Source of the DNA: Hordeum vulgare subsp. vulgare
Taxonomy: Eukaryota > Streptophyta > Magnoliopsida > Poales > Poaceae
Assembly (NCBI RefSeq): GCF_904849725.1
Contig: NC_058524.1
Location: forward strand, 512,166,263-512,230,262
Length of the DNA stretch: 64,000 nucleotides
Direction: 5' to 3'
Made by a program: the position numbers and the translations under genes. Positions 23,363-34,711 of the stretch are shown in pieces. How positions within the stretch are numbered: the stretch's first letter is position 1; each line of letters starts with the position of its first letter. The notes under the pieces were generated by a model that saw only the letters and a list, made by a program, of their open reading frames with translations, did no database searches and was not told the origin of the DNA.

Positions 23363-24540
23363 ATGGCGAACCAAGGTGAGACTTCTGTAGTAGGCCGCCA
23401 GGCCAAGATCGAGGAACTCGTGAAGGAGCTCGCTTTGGAGGAGCATGAGCTCGATGACGTCGTCTTGAGGAGGAGGATGCCCCGCCATAGGAGGATCTTC
23501 GGCGGATGATTCTAGTCCGGGTGCACATGGACAAAGGCTTCAACAATTACTCATTTTTTCGCAATATGCAGATAGCATGGGATCTTGACAGACCTGTCAA
23601 GATCAAAACCCTTGAGGAGAACTTGTTTTTCATGAAATTTAATTGCCTGGGAGATTGGGAGACTCTGACCCAAGGCGGCCCGTGGCACTTCATGGGAAAC
23701 TCAATGATCATCGCCTCCATACGATGGTTACTCCAAGCCATCCACCATCGAGCTTTTCAAGTTTGAGATATGGGCACGCATGATTAACCTCCCCATCGCC
23801 TACCATGGCAAAGTTAAAGCTCTAGCGACAAAGCTTGGTGAGTTTGTGGACTCAAAGCCGTCTTCCTTTGATTTTGAGGGTAATTTTTATGGGGTTAGAG
23901 TTCCCCTTGACGTGCGGAACCATCTCAAGAAAGCAACACCAAAAGTTCGTGGTGGTGAACGGGAGATCTTTTGCGGTGAAGTATGAGAGTCTACCGGACT
24001 GGTACCAAGTGTGTGGTATGATGGGGAATGAGTTCACGGAACATGGAAATGGTGTAAACCCTCCCACGGCCCTAGTCTTCAAGGTTTTGTGGGCATGTGC
24101 AACCACGACATGGGGTACAAAGTGACGCACAACAGGCAACAGGCCAACGGCACGAAAAAACAAGGAGTGTGGCGCAGGACATGTCTCGCAAGGAGCACGC
24201 ATCGAGAGGGGCAACTATTGCACTTAAAGGTTAGTCTCAGTCTGATGTGGATCAGGAGATGGGGGATACGGATCCAAGTAGAAAACGCTCCTCTGATGAG
24301 ATAACTGACCCGGCAACAGTTGTGTCTATCATGGGACTGGAGCTTGTTCTAGTCGACAAAAGCAAGGGCACGATGGCCGGACCTCCTATCCCTCTGGGCC
24401 CACCTCCTAAACAGGATCCTAAAAGGAGCAAAACAACATGAAATGAAGACAAGAACCCAGTGAGGAAGCCTCGAGCTCTTGGCAAAAAATGTTGATGGAA
24501 GATCGGAGGCCTCCCTGATGGAGGACCCCCGCACATAATG
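23363..24540 (+). pseudogene. LINE ORF1-like (DUF4283, zinc knuckle), broken
   Basis: Starts ATG at 23363 (MANQGETSVV) and reads a typical ORF1 of cereal LINEs across several frameshifts and a stop near 23507. Recognisable parts are the DUF4283 region (FMKFNCLGDWE, GGPWHF at about 23630-23690), LPIAYHGKVKALATKLGEFV (about 23788-23848), GNFYGVRVPLDVR (about 23879-23918), and a damaged zinc knuckle (PDWYQVCGMMGNEFTEHG). In the knuckle, the first Cys and the His expected at these places are not seen. The tail is basic and Pro-rich. Such proteins bind LINE RNA. This copy cannot make one. Confidence 0.8.
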
Positions 24541-25334
24541 TGTCTCTTAAGCTAGAACTGTTGAGGGATCGCCCCGACAGTTCAAGAGCTCCACGAGTTA
24601 GCGAGAAATTTTGCCTCTAAAGTTCTTTACATTATGGAAACACAAATAAGCATAGATAGAGCTGAAAAGCTAGCAAGTTCTTTAGGTTTTGATTGTTCTT
24701 TTCCTATTGATCCCACCGGTAGGAGTGATGGGCTATCTATGTAATGGAATAATGAAATAAAAGTTGAGAATTTAGGTTACTCTAGGAATCACATCTATGT
24801 AAAAATTAGTGATCTAAGAGAAACACCGTGGAGTTTTTCATGTTTTTATGGTGAGGCCCAAACCCATCTTAGTCAAGCTACCTGGGAAGTGTTGAAGAAT
24901 TTGGCGGCACTCCATGATCTCTCGTGGATCTGCTTATGAGATTTCAATGAGGTTTTGAGTTATGAGAGCATGGAGATATAGGCAAAAGAAGCCTAGCACA
25001 GATACAAGGGTTATGTGAATTGGTCGATGTATGCGGACTAATGGACCTTGGTTACCGAGGAACAATATGGACATTTGAAAACAAGGTAGCTGGTGGCTCT
25101 TTCACATGAGTTCGACTAGACATGGCACCTGGGTCAGTTGCTTGGTGTGACCAATTCCCTCACGCGACGCTGGAACACCTCACAACTGCGACCTCGAACC
25201 ATTCTCCAATTTTGCTATGAATGGATACTATGTCAATAGGAAGATAGAGATGCACTTTCACTATGAGGTTATATGAGACACCCACGATGATCTTAAAGGG
25301 ACCATTCATTCTTCATGGGGCTGAATGATACTTG
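24541..25334 (+). pseudogene. LINE ORF2, endonuclease domain, truncated
   Basis: Follows ORF1 on the same strand. Read across stops it shows the endonuclease landmarks: a LASSLGFDCSFPIDPTGRSDG stretch near 24680-24735, a CFYGEAQTHL stretch near 24843, DFNEVL near 24940, a weakened RLD motif near 25115, and SNHSPIL near 25198. The start of the region before RT (HYEVIW) appears near 25260. The RT itself is missing because a Gypsy fragment begins at about 25335. Confidence 0.75.
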
Positions 25335-25594
25335 TAAATTGTGTTGGGATTTTCTCCGAAGAGGAGGGGATGATGCAGCACAATTTAAGGGAATGCCATT
25401 GCCCATGAAGATTTCACTCTTCACCCTACTTGTTGTTCTTCAAGTCCGCTATTATGCGTCGAAGGGTTTGGTTTTCAGCTTTCAATATGGCCACCTGTAC
25501 TTTAAGCACACGGAAGTCTTCATAGAATTGGTTAGTGATTCTATAAGCTTGGAACAAGCTAAGGGAATGACATTGCCCATGAAGATTTCACTCT
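25335..25594 (-). pseudogene. Gypsy 3' fragment left of the CACTA element, with a tandem duplication
   Basis: On the minus strand this carries the end of the same small ORF seen at 46251-46685 (RITNQFYEDFR ... ENQTLRRIIADLKNNK, stop). The block 25382-25556 is followed by a second copy starting at about 25560, which is cut after 34 bp by the CACTA element and resumes at 46243. So the CACTA element landed inside a tandem duplication of about 178 bp in the Gypsy 3' region. No LTR is visible on this side. Confidence 0.75.
25592..25594. repeat. CACTA target-site duplication TCT (left)
   Basis: TCT precedes CACTAC at 25595 and recurs after GTAGTG at 46243-46245. The joined empty site matches the tandem copy at 25382-25420. 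Confidence 0.9.
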
Positions 25595-25965
25595 CACTAC
25601 TGGAAAACAGTTTTTTGCCATCAGCCTAGTCTTTGCCGTCTGCTAGCTGATGGCAAAGAGTGTCTTTGCCGTCAGCTTCAGCAAAACAGACGGCAAAGCA
25701 CAGGCTGATGGCATAAAGTGTTTTTGCCATCTGTCACATCTTTGCCGTCAGCTAGCGAACGGCAAAGAGTCCGGAGGCACACGGCAAAGATATAGATGGG
25801 CCCACCTGACCGCGGGGTGGCTAGGTCAAACTGGAGTCAGACATTTGCCGTCTGCTAGCGGACGACAAAGAGTCCGGAGGCAGACGACAAAGAGTCTAGA
25901 CGCTTTGCCGTCCGCCGGCAGACGACAACGCGCTAACTCCGTTAACGACTCCTTCCCCCCACCCC
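25595..25965. repeat. left CACTA terminal and subterminal repeats
   Basis: CACTACTGGAAAACAG, then repeated TTTGCCGTCTGC / GACGGCAAAG words in both orientations. In CACTA elements these are binding sites for the small transposon protein. The match to the right end is close only for about 10 bases, then only by the repeated words. Confidence 0.85.
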
Positions 25966-27090
25966 GCCCCTCTCTCTCTCTGTAACGGTCACCCCGCGCG
26001 CCCCTCTCTCTGTAACGGCCGCCACCACCACCGTCGCGCCGCCGCCCCCGTCGCGCCGCCGCCCCTATCGCCCCCGCCGCCGCCCGTCTCTCTCTCCCCC
26101 CACCTCGCCCCCGTTGCCGCTGCCCCACCACCATCGCGCCGCCGCCCCTGGCACCCCCGGTGCCACCCCCAACACCTCGGCCCCTCCACACCGCCCCTCC
26201 CGGTGAGCCCCCACACCCCCACCCCACCCCCACCCGCATTATTTTTTAGTAGTTTTATTATTTTTTAGTAGTTTTAGTAGTTGTTATTGTTAGTAGTTTT
26301 AGTGGTAGATTTAGTTAGGTTAGTAGTTTTTGTTAGGTTAGTTAGTTAGCTTGGTTAGTTAGATGTAGGAGGAGAAGAGGAGAAGAGGAGAAGAGGAGGA
26401 GGAGGAGGACGAGAAGAGGAGAAGAAGAAGAGGAGTAGGAGGAGGAGGAGAAGAAAAAGAAGAAGAAGAAGAAGAAGAAGAAGAAGAAGAAGAAGAAGAG
26501 GAGAAGAAAAAAATAAGAAGGAGAAGAAGAACAAGAGAAGAAAAAATAAGAAGGAGAAGAAGTAAATAAGAACAAGATAAGAAGAGAATAAGAAAAAAAT
26601 AAGAAGGAGAAGAAGATAAAAAAGAAGAAGAAGTTGATTTTTTATTGTTTGGTATTTAGTGGTAGCTAGATTCTTTTTTAGTTACTTAGTGGTAGATTCT
26701 GTTTTTGTTATAGTGGTAGATTCTGTTTTTGTTATTTTGTTGTTGTTTAGTGCTATCTAGGTTTAGCGATAGGTTTAGTTAGCTTGGTTAGTTAGGTTAG
26801 TTAGTTAGTTAGCTTAATAGAAAGAATAGGAAGAAGAAGAAGAGGAGGAGGAGGAGAAGAGGAGAAGAGGAGGAGGAGAAGAAGAAGAAGAAGAAGAGGA
26901 GGAGAAGACAAAAATAAGAAGGAGAAGAAGAAAAGAAGAAGAAAATAAGAGAAGAAGAAGAGAAGAAGAGAAGAAAAATACCTTCTCCTCCTCCTACTTC
27001 TCCTCCTTCTTCTCCTCCTCCTCCTTCTCCTTCTTCTTGATTTCTTCTTCTTCTTCTCCTCCTCCTCTTTCTTCTCCTCTATCTTATTCT
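25940..27090. repeat. GC-rich block followed by purine and pyrimidine tracts
   Basis: 25940-26240 is very C/G-rich with CCGCC repeats. 26240-26345 and 26640-26820 are built of TTAGTAGTTTTAG words. 26365-26640 and 26820-26985 are (GAA/GGA)n purine runs on the plus strand, and 26985-27090 is the complementary pyrimidine type. No gene; long open frames here are low-complexity artefacts. Confidence 0.8.
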
Positions 27091-27215
27091 CGTGACCTTA
27101 TTTTCCCCAACAATGAGATAATTAGCCCATTTAGCTATAAAATGGCATAAAAACCTTGGTTAGCTCATGAATATTATATTCTTAACTTGTTTTCCTCTAA
27201 AATGACATAATTAGA
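27090..27215. repeat. single left-side copy of the right-side tandem unit
   Basis: TTTTCCCCAACAATGAGATAATTAGCCC and the following bases to the 'TTGTTTTCCTCTAAAATG' word are homologous to the five tandem units at 43141-45290. The repeat family therefore flanks both transposon genes. Confidence 0.8.
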
Positions 27216-27437
27216 ATATTTGTGTTGATCGGGTGGGTTTACATGTGATAGTTGTCTCGTCGCTGTGAGGTCTGCTGTGCGAAGACCTGCCCGTGCGTTG
27301 TACGAGCTCCGCCCGTGCATTCGTGGGTTAGTACAAATTTCATCTCCTCCCCGCCCCTTCATTTACTGTGGCTCGGTTTCTGGATGAAACTTTCTAGATT
27401 TAGGTAATTAAATTAATTTATCAGTATGCGTCTCCCG

Positions 27438-27501
27438 TTCGAAAGGGCGACATCTATAAATATGCATGTCTTTGCATATTTATAACCGCCATCCTTTCGA
27501 A
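27438..27501. promoter_or_regulatory. palindromic TATA region, probable CACTA promoter
   Basis: TTCGAAAGG (27438-27446) pairs with CCTTTCGAA (27493-27501), and TATAAATATGCA pairs perfectly with TGCATATTTATA nested inside, leaving a short loop. The plus-strand CTATAAATATGC is a good TATA motif about 400 bp ahead of the transposase coding region. The symmetry would allow firing in both directions. Confidence 0.5.
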
Positions 27502-27525
27502 TTGTCCAACATTATCCATGGACAA

Positions 27526-27741
27526 CCCGAGTATGTGTAGATTGGGTTCGTTTTCCCGTATGATGTGCTCTGGATCTGATGCGGAATTTCATCAGTGCCT
27601 CCTTGTTGTTCTCCGGATGCACATCCTCTCTGTTTATTGCGGAGACGTGTATCAGGAGAACAGCGGGGAGGTCCTGCCGAAATTTTGCGTTGGATCCGGA
27701 GCAGAGCATGGGAAAACGAACCCAATCTACACATACTCGGG
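27526..27741. repeat. 216-bp imperfect inverted repeat in the transposase leader
   Basis: CCCGAGTATGTGTAGATTGG (27526 onward) is the exact complement of the sequence ending at 27741; the perfect outer arm is about 32 bp. Inner parts pair at roughly 70 percent by eye. Because of this, open frames on both strands share the peptides MCRLGSFS and GKTNPIYTYSG. Confidence 0.85.
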
Positions 27742-27869
27742 TGGGATTAGGACCTATCTTTACCTATTAGCGTGTAGGTTGCCTGGATGTAATGAAAATG
27801 GCGAACCTGATTAACCGACGAGTATAAATGCTAAATTATATATAAATATATTTCTTCTGTCTTTAGTAG

Positions 27870-28861
27870 CTACGCAAGATAAGTGATCGTGCGTGGATGT
27901 ATACCGGTCACCCTAGTCAGAAAGAGATGACGAAAGAATGGTTTGTAAAAACAAAGGAATTTGTGAAAGCCGCATTCGCAAATGGCCAGGAAAGAAACTA
28001 TTGCCCTTGTCCTGGATGCGACAACTATAAAAAGACGACAGAGGCTGTAATGATTAAACACCTCAGAGGAGGGGTTTTAAGCCTAATTATACGGTGTGGA
28101 CATTTCATGGTGATTCCATACAACGCACAAGAGCTGAGGTGGTCCGTCGTCGCACGGACGAGCATGGTACGGGGATCGAAGACATGGTGTAAGACTTTGA
28201 TGATGCTCGGGATTCGGAAGATGAGATGGAGGAATCTGCAAAGGCCTTTTATGAAATGTTGGAGTCTTCAAAACATCCTCTCCATGAGCACACTGAGCTC
28301 TGTCAGTTGGATGCAATTGCACAAGTAATGGCTCTGAAGGCTCAGTTCAACTTGGTAAGAGAATGCTACGACGCGATGATGACACTATTTGGACGCTTCC
28401 TACCCAAAGGCCATGTCATGCGTGCAAACCTGTACCAGTCGGACAAAATACTTCGTGTACTTAAGATGCCCTATGAGAAGATAGATGCATGTGAGAAAGG
28501 ATGTGTCTTATTTAGGAAGGAGTATGCACACTTGGACTATTGTCCCAATTGCGAGTCTTGCAGGTATCTTGTGGTAGACAACGGTATGGGTGAGAAGAGG
28601 CAGACCAAAATTGCAGTTAGTGTTCTTCGGTATATGCCAATCGTACCAAGACTTCAACGTCTTTTCATGGTCGAAGAGAGAGCCAGACAGATAACATGGC
28701 ACAAATTGGGCAAAAGAACCGAACTAGATGCGGATGGGAATAAGATGGTGGTACACACATCGGATGGGGAAGCGTGGAAACATTTCGATGGATTGCATCA
28801 GGATAAAGCGGAAGATCCAAGGAATCCTCGAGTCTGCGCCGCCACGGATGGTTTTAATCCG
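27870..28861 (+). pseudogene. CACTA TNP2-type transposase, 5' part
   Basis: Encodes the N-terminal transposase-associated domain (RAWMYTG, then CPCPGCDN with Cys spacing at about 27890-28070). After frame changes near 28060-28230 comes the central region: QLDAIAQVMALKAQFN, YEKIDACEKGCVLFRKEY, a Cys pair (CPNCESCRY), GEKRQTK, and the start of the catalytic core at DGFNP. TNP2 proteins cut and join CACTA ends in the nucleus. The frame is cut directly after DGFNP by the Copia LTR at 28862; codons resume at 37789. Confidence 0.85.
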
Positions 28862-30678
28862 TCTTGGGGAACGTCGCATGGGAAACAAAAAATTTCCTAC
28901 GCGCACGAAGACCTATCATGGTGATGTCCATCTACGAGAGGGGATGAGTGACCTACGTACCCTTGTAGATCGTACAGCAGAAGCGTTAGTGAACGCGGTT
29001 GATGTAGTGGAACGTCCTCACGTCCCTCGATCCGCCCCGCGAACAATCCCGCGATCAGTCCCACGATCTAGTACCGAACGGACGACACCTCCGCGTTCAG
29101 CACACGTACAGCTCGACGATGATCTCGGCCTTCTTGATCCAGCAAGAGAGACGGAGAGGTAGAAGAGTTCTCCGGCAGCGTGACGGTGCTCCGGAGGTTG
29201 GTGATGACCTTGTCTCAGCAGGGCTCCGCCCGAGCTCCGCAGAAACGCGATCTAGAGGAAAAACCGTGGAGGTATGTGGTCGGGCTGCCGTGGAAAAGTC
29301 GTCTCAAATCAGCCCTAAAACCTCCGTATATATAGGTGGGAGGGAGGGGGCCTTGCCTTGGGGCTCAAGGAGCCCCAAGGGGGGCGGCCGAGTCCAAGGG
29401 GGAAGGCTCCCCCCCCCCAAACCGAGTTGGACTTGGTTTGGTGGGTGGGAGTCCTTCCTTCCCTTCCCACCTCCTCTTTTTTTTTCTCTTTGATTTTCTC
29501 TTCTAGGCGCATAGGGGCCTTTTGGGCTGTCCCACCAGCCCACAAAGGGCTGGTGTGCCACCCTCAAGGCATATGGGCTTCCCCGGGGTGGGTTGCCCCC
29601 CCCGGTGAACTCCCGGAACCCATTCGTCATTCCCGGTACATTCCCGGTAACTCCGAAAACCTTCCGGTAATCAAATGAGGTCATCCTATATATCAATCTT
29701 CGTTTCCGGACCATTCCGAAAACCCTCGTGACGTCCGTGATCTCATCCGGGACTCCGAACAACACTCGGTAACCAACCATATAACTCAAATACGCATAAA
29801 ACAACGTCGAACCTTAAGTGTGCAGACCCTGCGGGTTCGAGAACTATGTAGACATGACCCGAGAGACTCCTCGGTCAATATCCAATAGCGGGACCTGGAT
29901 GCCCATATTGGATCCTACATATTCTACGAAGATCTTATCGTTTGAACCTCAGTGCCAAGGATTCATATAATCCCGTATGTCATTCCCTTTGTCCTTCGGT
30001 ATGTTACTTGCCCGAGATTCGATGGTTAGTATCCGCATACCTATTTCAATCTCGTTTACCGACAAGTCTCTTTACTCGTTCCGTAATACAAGATCCCGCA
30101 ACTTACACTAAGTTACATTGCTTGCAAGGCTTGTGTGTGATGTTGTATTACCGAGTGGGCCCCGAGATACCTCTCCGTCACACGGAGTGACAAATCCCAG
30201 TCTTGATCCATACTAACTCAACTAACACCTTCGGAGATACCTGTAGAGCATCTTTATAGTCACCCAGTTACGTTGCGACGTTTGATACACACAAAGCATT
30301 CCTCCGGTGTCAGTGAGTTATATGATCTCATGGTCATAGGAATAAATACTTGACACACAGAAAACAGTAGCAACAAAATGACACGATCAACATGCTACGT
30401 CTATTAGTTTGGGTCTAGTCCATCACGTGATTCTCCTAATGACGTGATCCAGTTAACAAGCAACAACACTTTGTTCATAATCAGAAGACACTGACTATCT
30501 TTGATCAACTGGCTAGCCAACTAGAGGCTTGCTAGGGACGGTGTTTTGTCTATGTATCCACACATGTAAATGAGTCTTCATTCAATACAATTATAGCATG
30601 GATAATAAACGATTATCTTGATACAGGAATTATAATAATAACTATATTTATTATTGCCTCTAGGGCATAATTCCAGCA
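28862..30678 (-). repeat. 3' LTR of the nested BARE/WIS-like Copia
   Basis: Plus-strand start TCTTGGGG, where the partner LTR reads TGTTGGGG, so the terminal dinucleotide is mutated. It ends CCAGCA (partner CCAACA). Open frames within it are repeated in every related LTR of the window and are not genes. Confidence 0.93.
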
Positions 30679-30691
30679 GTCTCCCACTTGC
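30679..30691 (-). other. polypurine tract of the nested Copia
   Basis: The minus strand reads GCAAGTGGGAGAC directly before the 3' LTR. The same tract occurs at 60272-60284 and, with one change, at 52701-52713. Confidence 0.85.
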
Positions 30692-30730
30692 ACTAGAGTC
30701 AATAATCTAGCCCTCACATCATCATGTGAA

Positions 30731-33700
30731 TTACATTGTAATAAATCTAACACCCATACAGTTCTGGTGTTGATCATGCTTTGGCCGTGCAAGAGGTTTA
30801 GTCAGCGGGTCTGCTACATTCAGATCCGTGTGTACTTTGCATATATTTACGTCCTCTCCCTCGACGTAGTCGCGGATGAGGTTGAAGCGTCGTTTGATGT
30901 GTCTGCTCTTCTTGTGAAACCGTGGTTCCTTTGCTAAGGCAATGGCACCCGTGTTGTCACAGAACAAGGTTATTGGATTCAGTGCGCTTGGCACCACTCC
31001 AAGATCCGTCATGAACTGCTTCATCCAGACACCCTCCTTAGCCGCCTCCGAGGCAGCCATGTACTCTGCTTCACATGTAGAATCTGCTACGACGCTTTGC
31101 TTGGAACTGCACCAACTTACCGCACCCCCATTAAGAATAAATACGTATCCGGTTTGCGACTTAGAGTCGTCCGGATCTGTGTCAAAGCTTGCATCGACGT
31201 AACCTTTTACGGCGAGCTCTTTGTCACCTCCATACACGAGAAACATCTCCTTAGTCCTTTTCAGGTACTTTAGGATATTCTTGACCGCTGTCCAGTGATC
31301 CACTCCTGGATTACTCTGGAACCTACCTGCCATACTTATGGCCAGGCTAACATCCGGTCTAGTGCACAACATTGCATACATGATAGAACCTATGGCTGAA
31401 GCATAGGGGACGGAGCACATATGCTCTCTATCTTCATCAGTTGCTGGGCACTGAGTCTTACTCAATCTCGTACCTTGTAAAACTGGCAAGAACCCTTTCT
31501 TGGACTGTTCCATTTTGAACCTCTTCAAAACTTTATCAAGGTATGTGCTTTGTGAAAGTCCTATCACGCGTTTTGATCTATCCCTATAGATCTTAATGCC
31601 TAGAATGTAAGCAGCTTCTCCTAGGTCCTTCATAGAGAAACTCTTATTCAAGTAATCCTTTATGCTCTCTAAAAACTCCACGTTGTTTCCAATCAGTAAT
31701 ATGTCATCCACATATAATATTAGAAACGCCACAGAGCTCCCACTCACTTTCTTGTAAATACAAGATTCTCCAACCACTTGTATAAACCCAAATGCTTTGA
31801 TCACCTCATCAAAGCGTTTGTTCCAACTCCGAGATGCTTGCACCAGTCCATAAATGGATCGCTGGAGCTTGCACACCTTGTTAGCATTCTTAGGATCGAC
31901 AAAACCTTCGGGTTGTATCATATACAACTCTTCCTTAAGGAAACCGTTAAGGAACGCCGTTTTGACATCCATCTGCCAGATTTCATAATCGAAAAATGCA
32001 GCTATTGCTAACATGATTCTGACGGACTTAAGCATCGCTACGGGTGAGAATGTCTCATCGTAGTCAACTCCTTGAAATTGTGAAAAACCCTTTGCCACAA
32101 GTCGAGCTTTATAAAGGGTCACATTGCCGTCAGCGTCCGTCTTCCTCTTAAAGATCCATTTGTTCTGAATAGCCTTGCGGCCCTCAGGCAGTACCTCCAA
32201 AGTCCACACTTTGTTCTCATACATGGATCCTATCTCGGACTTCATGGCTTCTAGCCATTTGTTGGAATCTGGGCCCACCATTGCTTCTTCATAATTTGCA
32301 GGTTCATTGTTGTCTAACAACATGATTGATAAGACGGGATTACCGTACCACTCTGGAGCAGCACGTGGTCTCGTCGACCTGCGTGGTTCGACAGAAACTT
32401 GAACTGGAGTTTCATGATCATCATCATTAACTTCCTCCTCAACCGGCGTCGCAACGACAGAGGTTTCCCCTTGCCCTGCGCCACCATCCAGAGGGATGAG
32501 AGGTTCGACAACCTCGTCAAGTTCTATCTTCCTCCCACTCAATTCTCTCAAGAGAAACTCCTTCTCGAGAAAAGCTCCGTTTTTAGCAACAAACACTTTG
32601 CCCTCGGATTTGAGATAGAAGGTGTACCCAACCGTCTCTTTTGGGTAACCTATGAAGACGCACTTTTCTGCTTTGGGTTCCAGCTTTTCAGGCTGAAGCT
32701 TTTTGACATAAGCATCACATCCCCAAACTTTAAGAAACGACAAATTTGGCCTTTTGCCATACCACAGTTCGCATGGTGTCGTCTCAACGGATTTTGATGG
32801 TGCCCTATTTAAAGTGAATGCGGTTGTTTCTAATGCATAACCCCAAAACGATAACGGCAAATCGGTAAGAGACATCATAGATCGCACCATCTCTAATAGA
32901 GTACGATTACGACGTTCAGACACACCATTACGCCGTGGTGTTCCAGGCGGTGTTAACTGTGAAACAATTCCACATTGTCTTAAGTGAGTACCAAACTCGA
33001 AACTCAGATATTCACCCCCACGATCAGACCGTAGGAACTTGATCTTCTTGTTACGATGATTTTCCACTTCACTCTGAAATTGCTTGAACTTTTCAAATGT
33101 TTCAGACTTGTGTTTCATCAAGTAGACATAACCATATCTACTCAAATCGTCAGTGAAGGTGAGAAAATAACGGTATCCGCCGCGTGCCTCCACGCTCATC
33201 GGACCACACACATCGGTATAAATGATTTCCAACAAGTCACTTGCACGCTCCATTGTTCCGGAGAACGGAGTCTTAGTCATCTTGCCCATGAGGCATGGTT
33301 CGCACGTGTCAAGTGAATCAAAGTCAAGTGACTCCAAAAGTCCATCAGCATGGAGTTTCTTCATGCGCTTTACACCAATATGACCTAAGCGGCAGTGCCA
33401 CAAAAATATGGCGCTATCATTGTTAACTCTAACGCTTTTGGTCTCAATGTTATGTATATGCGTATCGCTATCAAGATTCAATATGAACAATCCTCTCACA
33501 TTATGTGCATGACCATAAAAGATGTTACTCATAGAAATAGAACAACCATTATTCTCTGACTTAAAAGAGTAACCGTCTCACAATAAACAAGATCCAGATA
33601 TAATGTTCATGCTCAACGCAGGCACTAAATAACAATGATTTAAGTTCATCACTAATCCTGATGGTAACTGAAGTGAAACTGTGCCGACGACGATTGCATC

Positions 33701-34711
33701 AACCTTGGAACCATTTCCTACGCGCATCGTCACTTCATCTTTCGCCAGCCTTCGTCTATTCCGCAGTTCCTGTTTCGAGTTGCAAATATGAGCAACAGAA
33801 CCGGTATCGAATACCCAGGCACTACCACGAGAGCCGGTTAAGTACACATCAATAACATGTATATCAAATATACCTGATTTTTCTTTGGCCGCCTTCTTAT
33901 CTGCCAGATACTTGGGGCAATTGCGCTTCCAGTGACCCATACCCTTGCAATAGTAACACTCCGTTTCAGGCTTAGGTCCAGCTTTGGGTTTCTTCGTCGG
34001 ATTGGCAACAGGCTTGCCGCTCTTCTTCGAATTACCCTTCTTGCCTTTGCCGTTTCTCTTGAAACTAGTGGTCTTATTCACCATCAACACTTGATGCTCT
34101 TTACGGAGTTCAGACTCTGCGACTTTCAGCATCGCAAACAATTCGCCGGGAGACTTGTTCATCCCTTGCATGTTGTAGTTCAACACAAAGCCTTTATAGC
34201 TTGGCGGCAGTGATTGAAGGATTCTGTCAGTGATAGCCTCTTGCGGGAGTTCAATCCCCAGCTCAGCTTGACAGTTTGAGTACCCAGACATTTTGAGCAC
34301 ATGTTCACTGACAGACGAGTTTTCCTCCATCTTGCAAGCATAGAATTTATCGGAGGTCTCATACCTCTCGATCCGGGCGTTCTTCTGAAAGATAAACTTC
34401 AACTCCTGGAACATCTCAAATGCTCCATGACGCTCAAAGCGACGTTGAAGTCCCGGTTCTAAGCCATACAAGACTGCACATTGAACTATTGAGTAGTCCT
34501 CCTTACGTGCTAACCAAGCGTTCTTAACATCCTGATCAGCCGTAGCGGGTGGTTCATCTCCTAGCGTAGCATTAAGGACATAATCCTTCTTCCCAGCTTG
34601 TAAGATTAGCTTAAGATTACGAGCCCAGTCTACAAAGTTGCTTCCATCATCTTTCAACTTAGCTTTCTCTAGGAACGTATTAAAATTCAGGATGACTGTA
34701 GCGTGAGCCAT
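30731..34711 (-). pseudogene. Copia gag-pol polyprotein, full length with one TGA
   Basis: One frame of about 1327 codons is interrupted only by TGA at 33578-33580. First segment (34711-33578, 377 residues): gag from MAHATVILNF, a Lys-rich stretch, zinc knuckle CYYCKGMGHWKRNC, then protease WVFDTGS. Second segment (from 33532, 933 residues): GAG-pre-integrase (WHCRLGHIG ... CEPCLMGK), integrase triad about D107, D170 and E206, reverse transcriptase with QMDVKTAFLNG (about 520-530) and YVDD at 607-610, and RNase H (YVDASFD, STCEAEY, FCDNTGAI), ending at RFITM. All catalytic motifs are present. The stop lies between protease and integrase and would block pol unless read through. A CGA-to-TGA change is likely, since the related Angela-like copy has Arg there. 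Confidence 0.92.

Noticed and set aside
26342..26575. Phe/Ser-rich membrane-like protein on the minus strand
   Set aside because: Low-complexity translation of the GAA/GGA purine tract; no codon structure.
27480..27814. Two overlapping antisense genes with the same peptides (MCRLGSFS, GKTNPIYTYSG)
   Set aside because: The identity is a product of the 216-bp inverted repeat, not of two genes.
29942..30190. 82-codon frame MNLSAKDSYNPV... (also at 37047 and, in reverse, 53202)
   Set aside because: It recurs because it is part of the same LTR in every related copy; it has no relation to gag or pol and no support as a gene.
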